Positions 33,312 through 41,635 of a stretch of 64,000 nucleotides of DNA are shown piece by piece. A program made the position numbers and the translations under genes. The first letter of the stretch is position 1; each line of letters begins with the position of its first letter. This DNA is from Lachnospiraceae bacterium UBA7202 (GTDB lineage Bacteria > Bacillota > Clostridia > Lachnospirales > Lachnospiraceae): positions 1 to 64,000 of the forward strand of contig DKUO01000023.1 in NCBI GenBank assembly GCA_002490705.1. The letters are read 5' to 3'. Below the pieces are notes generated by a model. That model saw only the letters and a list, made by a program, of their open reading frames with translations. It was not told the DNA's origin and did no database searches.

Positions 33312-33767
33312 TCAGTTTATTTTTATCACCTTCCACGCTTCCACAAGCCTCTGCAACGAGTATCCCGCATTAGCAGGGCTGGTAGAGGGCAGTGAAACGG
33401 CCTCCCGTCCATTTACCGGAAATATATACTTTCGGTACAGTTCCTGCGCCTTGCCGCCGTTGGTATAAATTGCCTGTATGTCCGCCTGCGATAAAATCAC
33501 TGACAGATCGTTCGGTATCACATCGCGGATACTGGCGTCTGAGGAACCCGTAATCTCACAGCTGGCAATCACGTCCCACACCGCCACATGATGCGTCAAA
33601 AGCATCTCCCGCTTCTGTTCAATGCTCTCCGGCACCGCACAGTCAAATACCTGCGCCACAACGCGCCAAAAGCGGTTTTGCTTGTGTCCGTAAAAAAAAT
33701 GCTGCTCCCTCGACTTGACGGAAGGGAAACTGCCCAAGATTAAAATTCTGGAATCCTTGTCATACAC
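33312..33767 (-). CDS. Uracil-DNA glycosylase superfamily, DNA-deoxyinosine glycosylase type
   Basis: 151 residues. Motif 1 is ILILGSFPSVKSREQHFFYG, continuing HKQNRFW, characteristic of family 6 hypoxanthine-DNA glycosylases. IYTNGGKAQELY and the closing LPSTSPANAGYSL match motif 2. Such enzymes remove deaminated adenine from DNA. The start is uncertain: the first codon used is GTG at 33767 without a ribosome site. The codons upstream encode HTIAP, which resembles the usual N-terminus of the family, but no ATG is found in that frame before the dehydrogenase gene. Either a rare start codon is used or the N-terminus is damaged. Confidence 0.8.
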   Translation of the reverse strand: MYDKDSRILILGSFPSVKSREQHFFYGHKQNRFWRVVAQVFDCAVPESIEQKREMLLTHHVAVWDVIASCEITGSSDASIRDVIPNDLSVILSQADIQAIYTNGGKAQELYRKYIFPVNGREAVSLPSTSPANAGYSLQRLVEAWKVIKIN

Positions 33768-33804
33768 AGGCGCTATGGTATGATTTTGTCTTTGTCCGTT
33801 CGTA

Positions 33805-34851
33805 TCACATTTCCCCCATAACCTTACCGTACTCTTCCTTCTTCTCCTTCATCACCAGAAGCCCCCGCTCCAGTTCTTCAAACGGCAGCCGATGGGTGAT
33901 GAACTGCGCCGGTGCAATCCGCCTGTCTCCCAGCCGCTCCAGCACATAATGCCAGTCGTCGTCCCTGCTGTGGGTAAAGGAAGAGTTCCATGTGCCGAAC
34001 ACCGTCAGCTGATTTCGCAATATTTTCCAGTAAGTTTCCTTGGGAAACGTCATATCCGAAGCTGGATTGCCCACCAGCATAACACGGCCTCCGGGGCCGG
34101 TCATTCGGACTGCCTGCGCTGCCGTCTCGTTTCTCCCGACACATTCAAAAAACACATCAACGCCCCTGCCATCCGTCCGCGCCGCCAGCCATTCCTCTGC
34201 ATTCTGCGTCCTGCTGTCGCAAAAGGAGTCCGCAGGCAGGCCGAGTTTATCTGCCATCTGTCTCTGAAATTCTTTGTTGCCGATGGCATAAATGTTCCTG
34301 TATCCTGCTTCCCGCAAAAACATCAGCAAAAACAGGCCGATCGTCCCCAGACCACAGACTACCATGCTCTCTCCCTCGGAAGGAGCCGCCTTTCTCATGG
34401 CGTGAACCGCCACCGCCATAGGCTCTAACATCGCGGCTTCCCCGTAGGACACTTTCTCTGGCAGTTCAATCAGGTTCTTCTCCGGAACAGACACATATTC
34501 GGCAAAGCCGCCGTCCTGACGGGAGCCGAGATACCCGTAGTGCCTGCACATTTCATACTTTCCGGCCTGACATGGACCGCAAGTATAGCACGGAATCAAG
34601 GGAAAAATTCCTACCCGCTTCCCTTTCCACGCAGGGTCCACAGTCTCTCCCACTTCCTCCACGACACCTGCAAATTCATGCCCCGGTATGGTCGGGAAAT
34701 GGTAGGTTCCCGTCTGATAAATGCGTGGTATATCGGAGCCGCAGATTCCCGCCGCTTTTACCTGTACCAGTACCTCTCCCGAGTCCGGTCGTGGGCACGG
34801 CAACTCTTCCAACCGAAGATCCCCTATTCCATGCAGTCTGTACGCTTTCAT
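33805..34851 (-). CDS. Zinc-dependent medium-chain dehydrogenase, GatD-like
   Basis: 348 residues. Catalytic zinc site AAGICGSDIPR and GHEFAGVVEEVG; structural zinc cysteines in CYTCGPCQAGKYEMC; NAD loop VVCGLGTIGLFLL. The segment FGTWNSSFTHSRDDDWHYVLE resembles galactitol-1-phosphate and related sugar-alcohol phosphate dehydrogenases, so oxidation of a polyol phosphate is likely. The substrate is not proven. ATG at 34851 has GGAG close upstream. It lies 55 bp after the unknown protein gene and may share its transcript, although the functions do not obviously match. No polyol PTS genes are nearby. Confidence 0.88.
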   Translation of the reverse strand: MKAYRLHGIGDLRLEELPCPRPDSGEVLVQVKAAGICGSDIPRIYQTGTYHFPTIPGHEFAGVVEEVGETVDPAWKGKRVGIFPLIPCYTCGPCQAGKYEMCRHYGYLGSRQDGGFAEYVSVPEKNLIELPEKVSYGEAAMLEPMAVAVHAMRKAAPSEGESMVVCGLGTIGLFLLMFLREAGYRNIYAIGNKEFQRQMADKLGLPADSFCDSRTQNAEEWLAARTDGRGVDVFFECVGRNETAAQAVRMTGPGGRVMLVGNPASDMTFPKETYWKILRNQLTVFGTWNSSFTHSRDDDWHYVLERLGDRRIAPAQFITHRLPFEELERGLLVMKEKKEEYGKVMGEM

Positions 34852-34906
34852 GTTATCTCCATTCCCGCAAATATCTTTCCATCTGTCTGCCATCAGTCAG
34901 CCGCGC

Positions 34907-36196
34907 CTATTTTCTCAATCTGCCGCCGCCAACCCCCGCCTTCTTGTTTCCCGCTCCGACACTTGGCTTCACGATTTGGGCCTGCGCTGCATGCTGGGAT
35001 CGTTTTCGCGAACCGGTCTGTCCAGAAGCTGCGGAAACTTTTGCTCGAGGAGCTGGTTTAGAAGTTACGGCATGTTTTGCCGGAGGGGGAAGTCCGGAAG
35101 CGTCGGCATGTTTTGTCGAAGATACCTCTTGGTGAATCTCCAATGGATTGGGATGCGCTGCCCGCTCCTGATTATACCGGAATCCCCGGACATAATCAGG
35201 ATCTCCCGTCCTTTCAAACACATCAAATTTACCTCTCTTGGTTTGTACACTACCTCTACTTGCAAGCCCTGCCATTCCCAAAAAAAATTTCAACAGGGAG
35301 AGTGTCCACTGCTCATTACGCTCTATCTGCTCCAATTCTGCCCGTTTCTCAGGCAGAGATATCCCCCGTTGCTCTAACTGTTCCAACAAGGCGGTCGCTT
35401 CATTATATATGGGGTCCCCCAACTCCATACTTTTTTGGATGTTGCCCCCGATATAAACCTCGGATATCCGTGTAAAATCTACAGCATATGAAAAACCGAT
35501 CTCTGTGTCATTGCCGTTGTGTGCCCATCTACGGCTCTCAACTACAAACTCTATAGTAGAAGTGCCCTTGCCCTTACTGTCTGTACTGGCTGCCGTTCGA
35601 TAGGTAAGCCCGCTTACTTCACTTGCCCTCAATACGTAAAAAATGCCGCCACTTAATCCCACTGAAGCAAAATTATTGATATTCTCCTGTATGATTTTGG
35701 AGCTTAACCGTCCTTCCGGACGGGTATCTTTTATGAATCGAAAATAACATACATCCCCTGTTCTGTTTCCCGCATCTTTTGTAAAAGTCGCTCTGGACAG
35801 GCTCCTTAAAAAATCACTACACAGCAGTCCCCCTCCCGCCAATACAGATGGCAGATTAATCATATTGCTGCCCTGCATAAAAGCCACATGCTCTTTTTGT
35901 AAGCAGTCAGTGATCGTCTTTTGACTGATCCTCCTATCTGCGCGCTCTTGCCGAAGGAGGCTCTTTTTTTTCGCCCACCGGCTCTCAAAATTTGTCCGTG
36001 GAATCGGCTCCTCCACTACCGCTTGCCTTAACGGCGGCAATGCCGGTTCCACTTGTGTCGTTCTCCTTTTCGGCGGCGGCTGTTGTACTCTCGGTGCTGG
36101 CTGTTGCTCTCTCGGCTGCGGCCGCCTGTCCCTTGACGGTTCCTGTAGCACCGGTACTGTCAATCTTTTACCGTTACCCCTTGGTTTCCCGCTCAT
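34907..36196 (-). CDS. Unknown basic protein with disordered tails, third gene of DUF2589 cassette
   Basis: 429 residues; I do not recognise a family. Residues 1-65 are Pro/Arg/Gln-rich and the last 90 are Lys/Arg/Ala-rich; both look disordered and the protein is strongly basic. The core (about 90-310) is folded. It contains MQGSNMINLPSVLAGGGLL (107-125), SGGIFYVLRASEVSGLTY (182-199) and ISEVYIGGN (244-252). The order QGS, then Tyr, then Glu is faintly like the H-Y-E layout of PARP-type ADP-ribosyltransferases, but this is only a hypothesis. A helical, Glu-rich stretch follows (265-300). No signal peptide. It lies 14 bp after the larger DUF2589 gene, so it belongs to that operon. Confidence 0.75.
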   Translation of the reverse strand: MSGKPRGNGKRLTVPVLQEPSRDRRPQPREQQPAPRVQQPPPKRRTTQVEPALPPLRQAVVEEPIPRTNFESRWAKKKSLLRQERADRRISQKTITDCLQKEHVAFMQGSNMINLPSVLAGGGLLCSDFLRSLSRATFTKDAGNRTGDVCYFRFIKDTRPEGRLSSKIIQENINNFASVGLSGGIFYVLRASEVSGLTYRTAASTDSKGKGTSTIEFVVESRRWAHNGNDTEIGFSYAVDFTRISEVYIGGNIQKSMELGDPIYNEATALLEQLEQRGISLPEKRAELEQIERNEQWTLSLLKFFLGMAGLASRGSVQTKRGKFDVFERTGDPDYVRGFRYNQERAAHPNPLEIHQEVSSTKHADASGLPPPAKHAVTSKPAPRAKVSAASGQTGSRKRSQHAAQAQIVKPSVGAGNKKAGVGGGRLRK

Positions 36197-36210
36197 TGTC
36201 TACGCCTCTA

Positions 36211-37011
36211 CTATTTGCCGCCACCGTCGGGCTTACGCAACGGTTCCATTGCCTGTGTAAGCAGCGACGTCAGTTTGGCCATGCCCTCTGACGGCGGCTG
36301 CTGGATAGCCCTTGCGTGAATCTTATAGGTTGCCGAACTGTCGGATTCCCTTTTATGGACACTGTCAGAGGAAACATTTCCTGTTATGCTGGCATTTAAT
36401 CCAAACCACGACTTGAAGTTAACCGTTGAGCCGACATCCATCTTTGTCTCATCGCTTTTCATATCGCTGGTTTTGACTTCCATATCAAAATCCACGGTCA
36501 CCTCGTCCATCTGGAAGGACGGTATCTGCACCAGTGCCAGCAGCGGCGCATTGATCTGCATATTTTCAACTTCTACGCTTGTCTCCCCATCCTTTTCGCT
36601 GATAACGGGACGAGGCACTTCAAACGTAAGGATGTTGGTTTCCTGTTTGGTTTCCTCTTTTTCCTCTTTTTTCTTTTTTTCCCTGTACGCCAGCTTCATC
36701 ACGGTATCCACATAGGTTGCCGCAAGCTGCTGCTGCACCTTTGCCGCCGCCAGAAACGGCCCTCCGATCAGTGACTCGATGGGAAGTCCTGCAAAAGAAG
36801 ACGCTACACCATTTCCATCCTTCTTCGGTGTATCCCCGTCTACTACTGTGCCTTCTCCTGTTGCCGTGGTTCCTTCCTGAAGATTGGTATTAGACAGCGC
36901 TGCCGCCTGACCGATGTTTGTCAATGCCTGATTGACAATCTCATTTCCCACATTCTTTGCGTCCTCATTCTGTTCTGTCACATTTTGTTCCGTCACATTC
37001 TTTTCCGCCAT
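36211..37011 (-). CDS. DUF2589-domain protein
   Basis: 266 residues. The N-terminus repeats VTEQN and is low-complexity to about residue 70. Then comes the DUF2589 pattern: LIGGPFLAAAKVQQQLAATY, a lysine/glutamate-rich hinge, ILTFEVP, and LLALVQIPSFQMDEVTVDFD with a following long beta-strand region. DUF2589 proteins have no established function. The core LLALVxIPSFxxDEVTVxFD is shared with the smaller neighbour, so the two are paralogues. Genes are spaced 38 bp and 14 bp, all on one transcript. No signal peptide or membrane segment. Confidence 0.85.
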   Translation of the reverse strand: MAEKNVTEQNVTEQNEDAKNVGNEIVNQALTNIGQAAALSNTNLQEGTTATGEGTVVDGDTPKKDGNGVASSFAGLPIESLIGGPFLAAAKVQQQLAATYVDTVMKLAYREKKKKEEKEETKQETNILTFEVPRPVISEKDGETSVEVENMQINAPLLALVQIPSFQMDEVTVDFDMEVKTSDMKSDETKMDVGSTVNFKSWFGLNASITGNVSSDSVHKRESDSSATYKIHARAIQQPPSEGMAKLTSLLTQAMEPLRKPDGGGK

Positions 37012-37049
37012 ACTCTTTCCCCTTTCACAGTATCTTTGCTATGTTACGT

Positions 37050-37451
37050 TTACAGTTCCTTTAAATGATTATCCGAAATTTTCGCAATTCCCTCCACGGG
37101 CAGGGCATTTTTAAATTGCAAATCCATTTCGTCTATCATCCCGTCATTTGATCCCGACGGCCTGCATTCCGCCATTACCTCACCATCCTGCGCATAAAGT
37201 TTCAGTCTCAGCTTTACATCCACAGTCTCTAAACGCATGCTGGTGTTATGTACCAGTGCGGGCATCGGAATATTGCGTATCTCATTTCCGTCATGAAATG
37301 ACAGATTAAACATAACCGGTTTATAATTTTCATCCTGTTTCTCATATCCCCGTTCAATATAATGCCTTAATGTCTCCTCCTCCAGCGCAGCGTTTACGCT
37401 GCTGACGGCGGCGCCTATGCCCTTCAATAAATCTTCTAATAACACTGCCAT
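37050..37451 (-). CDS. Small DUF2589-like protein
   Basis: 133 residues. It starts MAVLLEDLLKGIGAAVSSVN, the amphipathic helix usual at the start of DUF2589 proteins. It then carries NIPMPALVHNTSMRLETVDV, matching the core strand of the neighbouring larger protein. The start at 37451 has GGGAG 7 nt upstream. The frame is open further, to 37595, but that ATG lies inside the -10 box of the promoter and cannot be in the transcript. This leaves a leader of about 135 nt that holds no obvious structure. First gene of the three-gene cassette. Confidence 0.75.
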   Translation of the reverse strand: MAVLLEDLLKGIGAAVSSVNAALEEETLRHYIERGYEKQDENYKPVMFNLSFHDGNEIRNIPMPALVHNTSMRLETVDVKLRLKLYAQDGEVMAECRPSGSNDGMIDEMDLQFKNALPVEGIAKISDNHLKEL

Positions 37452-37593
37452 TTCTTTTCTCCCAACTATCATTTTCTCCGTTGTCCCGTTTATAACAAAT
37501 TTTATTTCGCAATCCTTACTGCTTTTCGTAACATTCTTCAACAACATTCCACTTACTCTGCCGCGCCGGCTCGCAAGATATGTATTGTCAATC

Positions 37594-37622
37594 ATTATAC
37601 TTTACACAGCCCTTTTTGTCAA
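37594..37622 (-). promoter_or_regulatory. perfect-consensus sigma-A promoter of the DUF2589 cassette
   Basis: On the minus strand TTGACA (37617-37622), 17 bp, TATAAT (37594-37599). Both boxes match the consensus exactly and the spacer is optimal, so the cassette should be strongly expressed unless repressed. Confidence 0.85.
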
Positions 37623-37711
37623 TTTTGCCGCCGCTTCCGCCGGCAATATATGGAAAGGGTTTCAGCTTTCTTTCATTGCCAAAAAATCTATGTATAAATC
37701 CTCATAAATCC

Positions 37712-38974
37712 CTACTTTAATCTGTTCGGAAAAAGAATGACACAGTATCCTCCTCCCTCCTCACAGTTGCCAAACCCTATTTTCCCGCCATGGGCTAAAA
37801 TAATCTTGCGCACGATTTCCAGTCCGCGGATATTTTCCGCGTCGCCCTCTTTTTTTCTGCCCTGTAGACGCCGCAGGACTTCCTCGGAATATCCCACGCC
37901 GTTATCCTGAAATCGAATATAACATTTTCGTTTTTCTTCCCACAGGGAAATCTTAATTTTCACGGTGTCTGCCTGCCCGCCATGCTTCACGCTGTTATTG
38001 ATCAGATTGCGGAATGCGCGCACCAAAAGCTGTCTGTCTGCTTTCACAACCATCTGTTCGCCGCTCTCGTCAATCTCCATCTCTATTTCCAGCATTCCCG
38101 GCATGGCATCATTTAAAAAGGACACCGCCACAGCTCTGACAATCTCCGCCGGACGCGTCTCCTCCTTTCTCAGCGTCTGCATAGAATATTCCAGTTGGGA
38201 GGTGAGGTTCAAATCAGAAATCAGCTCCTTCATAACCACGCTTTGATGGCGGATTACCGACGCCTGCTGTCTGGCCTCCTCCGGCAGTTCCTCTGCATGT
38301 TCCAGTGTGTCCGAATACCCCATCACCATGGACAGCGGCGTCCGAATATCATGGGAAATACCCGCAATCCACTCAATGCGCGCCCGCTCTCTCTTCTTTG
38401 TAAAACGCCTCGTGAAGATAAACGCCAGCACCACAATCCAAACAAAATTAATGAAAAAGAATACCCAAAACGTTCTCTTCACAAAGTCCATCCATGAAAT
38501 GGAAAATTCTATATTATATTTCCACATCATTTCTCTCTGCATGCCCACTATCATGATTCGGTCGTCCCAGACACGCATCTGTACCGGATATCCTTTCAAA
38601 TACCATTTACTCATGCGGGCAATATCCGATTGGGTATATTGATCTTCCAGCTCCTCAGGCTTCCGAATGCTCCATATCACCTGTCCCGTCTGATCCAAAA
38701 GCATCGCCCACTGGTCCTGCCGCTCAAATTCCTCCGCCATCTCTCCGTCAAGCTCATATCCGCTTTCCGTAGGCGTCAACGCTTCCATCACTTTTCCTCC
38801 CTGAATATAACTGGAGTCCGTATTCACATAGGCCACTGCCGCCGATATCAGAAAAATTATATTTAGTACGCCCGTCAGGAAAACCATTCCGAGAACCGTC
38901 AAAACACCATAACCGAAAAAGCGTAATATCTTTTTATAGTTATAGTTTACTTTCTCTTTTCTAAAATCTTTCAT
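37712..38974 (-). CDS. Sensor histidine kinase of an ABC-exporter-linked two-component system
   Basis: 420 residues. Membrane segments at about 21-48 and 168-188 flank an outer domain of 115 residues. HisKA motif GISHDIRTPLSMVMGYSD with H208; HATPase marks FRNLINNSVKHGG, FQDNGVGYS and a degenerate G2 box near RGLEIVRKIILAHGG. The layout resembles kinases that sense lantibiotics or bacitracin. It overlaps the response regulator gene by 4 bp, and a divergent ABC exporter lies just upstream, so exporter control is the likely output. The signal is unknown. Confidence 0.9.
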   Translation of the reverse strand: MKDFRKEKVNYNYKKILRFFGYGVLTVLGMVFLTGVLNIIFLISAAVAYVNTDSSYIQGGKVMEALTPTESGYELDGEMAEEFERQDQWAMLLDQTGQVIWSIRKPEELEDQYTQSDIARMSKWYLKGYPVQMRVWDDRIMIVGMQREMMWKYNIEFSISWMDFVKRTFWVFFFINFVWIVVLAFIFTRRFTKKRERARIEWIAGISHDIRTPLSMVMGYSDTLEHAEELPEEARQQASVIRHQSVVMKELISDLNLTSQLEYSMQTLRKEETRPAEIVRAVAVSFLNDAMPGMLEIEMEIDESGEQMVVKADRQLLVRAFRNLINNSVKHGGQADTVKIKISLWEEKRKCYIRFQDNGVGYSEEVLRRLQGRKKEGDAENIRGLEIVRKIILAHGGKIGFGNCEEGGGYCVILFPNRLK

Positions 38975-39717
38975 ACCAATCTATACCCAAGTCCTCTCAC
39001 CGTCAAAAGATACTGCGGATGAGAAGGATCCTCTTCTATTTTCTCCCTGAGTCTGCGGATGTGAACCACCAGTGTATTTTCATATCCGAAATTTTCCTCC
39101 TGCCAGACAGCGTCGCACAAAGCGTCTATGGTCACGATCCGCCCTCTCTCCTGTGCAAGCTTTTGCAGGATAGCATACTCCTTTGCCGTCAGCGCAACTT
39201 CCCCTTCCCGGTCATATTCCCCGTTCGCAGCGCCATTCTGATTCTTGTTTTCCGAATCATTCCAATGCACAACGCCGCTCCCCAAATCTACCATACAATT
39301 ACCCAGCGCTATCTTCTCTTCCTCCTGCACGCCTTTCACCCGGTACACTCTCTTAAGCACCGCCGTCACCCGCAGGATCAGCTCCTCCGGTAAAAAAGGC
39401 TTTGTGATATAATCATCCGCGCCCAGTCCCAGCCCCCGCAACCGGCTTTCATCCTCATCCCTTGCCGAGAGGAAAATCACCGGCACTTCCGAGATCTGCC
39501 TTAATTTTCTCAAAAGAGAAAAGCCGTCTCCATCCGGAAGCATCACATCCAAAAGAATCAGATGTGGTTCTGTATCAGGAAACAATTTCTCAGCCTCCTT
39601 GCAGTTCCCCGCCATAGCCACCTGATGAAATCCGGCGCGCTGTAAAAAGCCATATACCATTTCCCGAAGCGCCCTCTCATCATCCACCAGCAAAATTTTA
39701 CAGTCATACAAATTCAT
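38971..39717 (-). CDS. OmpR-family response regulator
   Basis: 248 residues. Receiver domain with D57 in LILLDVMLPDGDG and lysine in YITKPF; C-terminal winged helix with VVHIRRLREKIEEDP and a closing TVRGLGYRLV. A short insertion rich in Asn and Gly (NKNQNGAANGEYD) sits between the two domains, within the first strands of the effector part. Its probable target is the divergent ABC exporter operon, whose start lies 204 bp away. I could not identify the binding repeats in that gap. Confidence 0.92.
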   Translation of the reverse strand: MNLYDCKILLVDDERALREMVYGFLQRAGFHQVAMAGNCKEAEKLFPDTEPHLILLDVMLPDGDGFSLLRKLRQISEVPVIFLSARDEDESRLRGLGLGADDYITKPFLPEELILRVTAVLKRVYRVKGVQEEEKIALGNCMVDLGSGVVHWNDSENKNQNGAANGEYDREGEVALTAKEYAILQKLAQERGRIVTIDALCDAVWQEENFGYENTLVVHIRRLREKIEEDPSHPQYLLTVRGLGYRLV

Positions 39718-39921
39718 GCCCGAACTCCTCCCTTATATCAGTATAGTATCCGTCGATCCCCATGAAAAGATTTCTCACCCATTCTTAAGGTAAATGTAAT
39801 CTTCCCTTCATCCGCGCGTAATCCCCATCCTCTATCCTGTTTATTACAGGCAGATCAGTCCACTGCAAATCCGCCGCAAAGAGCGCTTTTAAGCACAAAC
39901 AAACAGAAAGGATGAAACACT

Positions 39922-40842
39922 ATGCCAACACAAAATCTGGTAGAAACCCATAATCTCACAAAAGAATACGGCAAGGTCCGCTGTGTCAATTCTGTGAACA
40001 TGCAGGTGGCTTCCGGCGCGGTCTACGGCTTCCTTGGCCCCAATGGCGCGGGAAAATCCACCACCCTGAAAATGATTCTCGGCTTAGCCAAGCCCACCGC
40101 CGGAGACATTACTCTCTTTGACGCGCCCGTGAATGAAAAAAACCGCATCAAACTTTTGAAGCAGACCGGCTCTTTGATCGAGTCCCCCAGCTATTACGGC
40201 CATCTGACCGGCGAAGAAAATTTACAGATCATTCAGACATTGAAAGGCTGTTCCGAAAAGGATATCGACAAAGTGCTGAAAATCGTGCGCTTGCACGAAG
40301 CGCGGAAGAAACTGGTCAATCACTATTCTCTCGGCATGAAACAGCGTCTCGGCCTTGCCGCGGCTCTGCTTGGCTTTCCCAAGCTCTTAATTCTGGACGA
40401 ACCGACAAACGGCCTTGATCCGGCCGGAATTCAGGAAATGCGCGAGTTGATCTGCACGCTTCCATCCAAATATGGTATTACCGTTATCGTGTCCTCCCAT
40501 CTGCTAAGCGAAATCGACCAGATGGCCGATCATGTAGGCATTATCCGCAAGGGCGAGCTGGTCTATCAGAACACGTTGGAGTCTCTGCATTCCCATGCAA
40601 AACAGCAGATCGCCCTCCGTGTCAGCCACACAGCCATTGCCCTTGATCTGCTCCGGCAGGATGGCATCACCGCCGCACAGGAGGAAGATTTTCTCCTGCT
40701 GCCCATGCTGGAGGACGACAAAATAGCCTTTCTGTGCAGGCAGCTTGTTGCGCAGAATATATCCCTTTACCGCATTGAAAAAAGAGAGAAAAGTCTGGAG
40801 GATATTTTCTTATCGTTGACCGGAAAGGAGAGCAGCTTATGA
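39922..40842 (+). CDS. ABC exporter ATPase, bacitracin/lantibiotic protection type
   Basis: 306 residues. Walker A GPNGAGKST, signature YSLGMKQRLGLA, Walker B LLILDEPTNGLDP, switch histidine in VSSHLLSEI. A C-terminal extension of 80 residues is normal for BcrA- and LanF-like proteins. With two small permeases it forms a CprABC/LanFEG-like exporter that removes cell-envelope antibiotics from the membrane. AGAAAGGATG lies before the ATG, and the stop overlaps the next start by 4 bp. The absence of a bacteriocin biosynthesis gene suggests resistance rather than self-immunity. Confidence 0.92.
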   Translation: MPTQNLVETHNLTKEYGKVRCVNSVNMQVASGAVYGFLGPNGAGKSTTLKMILGLAKPTAGDITLFDAPVNEKNRIKLLKQTGSLIESPSYYGHLTGEENLQIIQTLKGCSEKDIDKVLKIVRLHEARKKLVNHYSLGMKQRLGLAAALLGFPKLLILDEPTNGLDPAGIQEMRELICTLPSKYGITVIVSSHLLSEIDQMADHVGIIRKGELVYQNTLESLHSHAKQQIALRVSHTAIALDLLRQDGITAAQEEDFLLLPMLEDDKIAFLCRQLVAQNISLYRIEKREKSLEDIFLSLTGKESSL

Positions 40843-41591
40843 TTACTTTACGGGTAGAATTTCAAAAAATAAAGCGAAAAAAGATCGGCCTGACCATGTG
40901 TGCCCTGATGAGTATTCAATTCGCATGGCTGTTTTGGGCCACCCGCCGTCCAGATGAAACAGAATTGCTACAGGGCTGGCTTGCCCATTTACAAACCCAG
41001 CCCCTGCTGTGCGCTATCATGATGCCCACCGTGATGTCTGTGCTGGCTTCCCGCCTTGCAGATATAGAGCACAAGGGCAATACTTACAAACAGCTGAAAA
41101 CCTTAAGAACCGCCGGCGCCCTCTACCGCGCGAAGGTATTCTGCGGCTTTCTCTTCATTCTGTCCATGACTGCCGCCGATTTTCTCTTCCTTCTTCTCTT
41201 AGGGTACGGCCATGGCTACGCAGGAAACCCCAATCCAAAGGCCTATCTGTCTTCCTTTATTTTACAGATTGCCTGCTGCCTTTCGCTATATCTGCTACAG
41301 CTTGATTTGTCCATGCTGTTTTTTAACCAGATGATCCCGATGGTGATCGGTCTGTGCGGTTCTATGCTGGGCGTGATACTGATGTTTCTGAAAACCTATT
41401 CCTTCCTGCCCTGGGGCGGTTTTCTCTCCTCCGCCCTTGTGATGATGGACTGGAATCCGGATACCAGAGTCATCAACTATTATTACCGGGATTTCTCCCC
41501 CGTGGAGCTTTCGGCTCTGGCTATGGTCGCTGTCTGGATTGTGGTTTTTTATACGGCGGGAAGAATATTATTTACCAGAAAAGAGTCCTGA
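40839..41591 (+). CDS. ABC-2 permease, LanE/MutE-like
   Basis: 250 residues with six membrane segments. The N-terminus ITLRVEFQKIKRKKIGL is the positively charged lead typical of lantibiotic-immunity permeases, and TRRPDETELLQGWL follows the first segment. It is one half of the exporter channel. The start overlaps the ATPase stop (ATGA). The 44-bp gap to the second permease holds GGAGG. Confidence 0.87.
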   Translation: MITLRVEFQKIKRKKIGLTMCALMSIQFAWLFWATRRPDETELLQGWLAHLQTQPLLCAIMMPTVMSVLASRLADIEHKGNTYKQLKTLRTAGALYRAKVFCGFLFILSMTAADFLFLLLLGYGHGYAGNPNPKAYLSSFILQIACCLSLYLLQLDLSMLFFNQMIPMVIGLCGSMLGVILMFLKTYSFLPWGGFLSSALVMMDWNPDTRVINYYYRDFSPVELSALAMVAVWIVVFYTAGRILFTRKES

Positions 41592-41635
41592 GAATATGCC
41601 GCTTAAAACACAAAAAAATAGAAACGGAGGTAACT

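Noticed and set aside
37452..37595. 48-residue N-terminal extension of the small DUF2589-like protein
   Set aside because: Its ATG lies inside the TATAAT box of the promoter, so it cannot be part of the main transcript, and a better ribosome site precedes 37451.
39718..39921. regulator-binding repeats in front of the ABC exporter
   Set aside because: AT-rich half-sites such as TTAAGGTAAATGTAA are present, but I could not find a convincing repeat pair at helical spacing.
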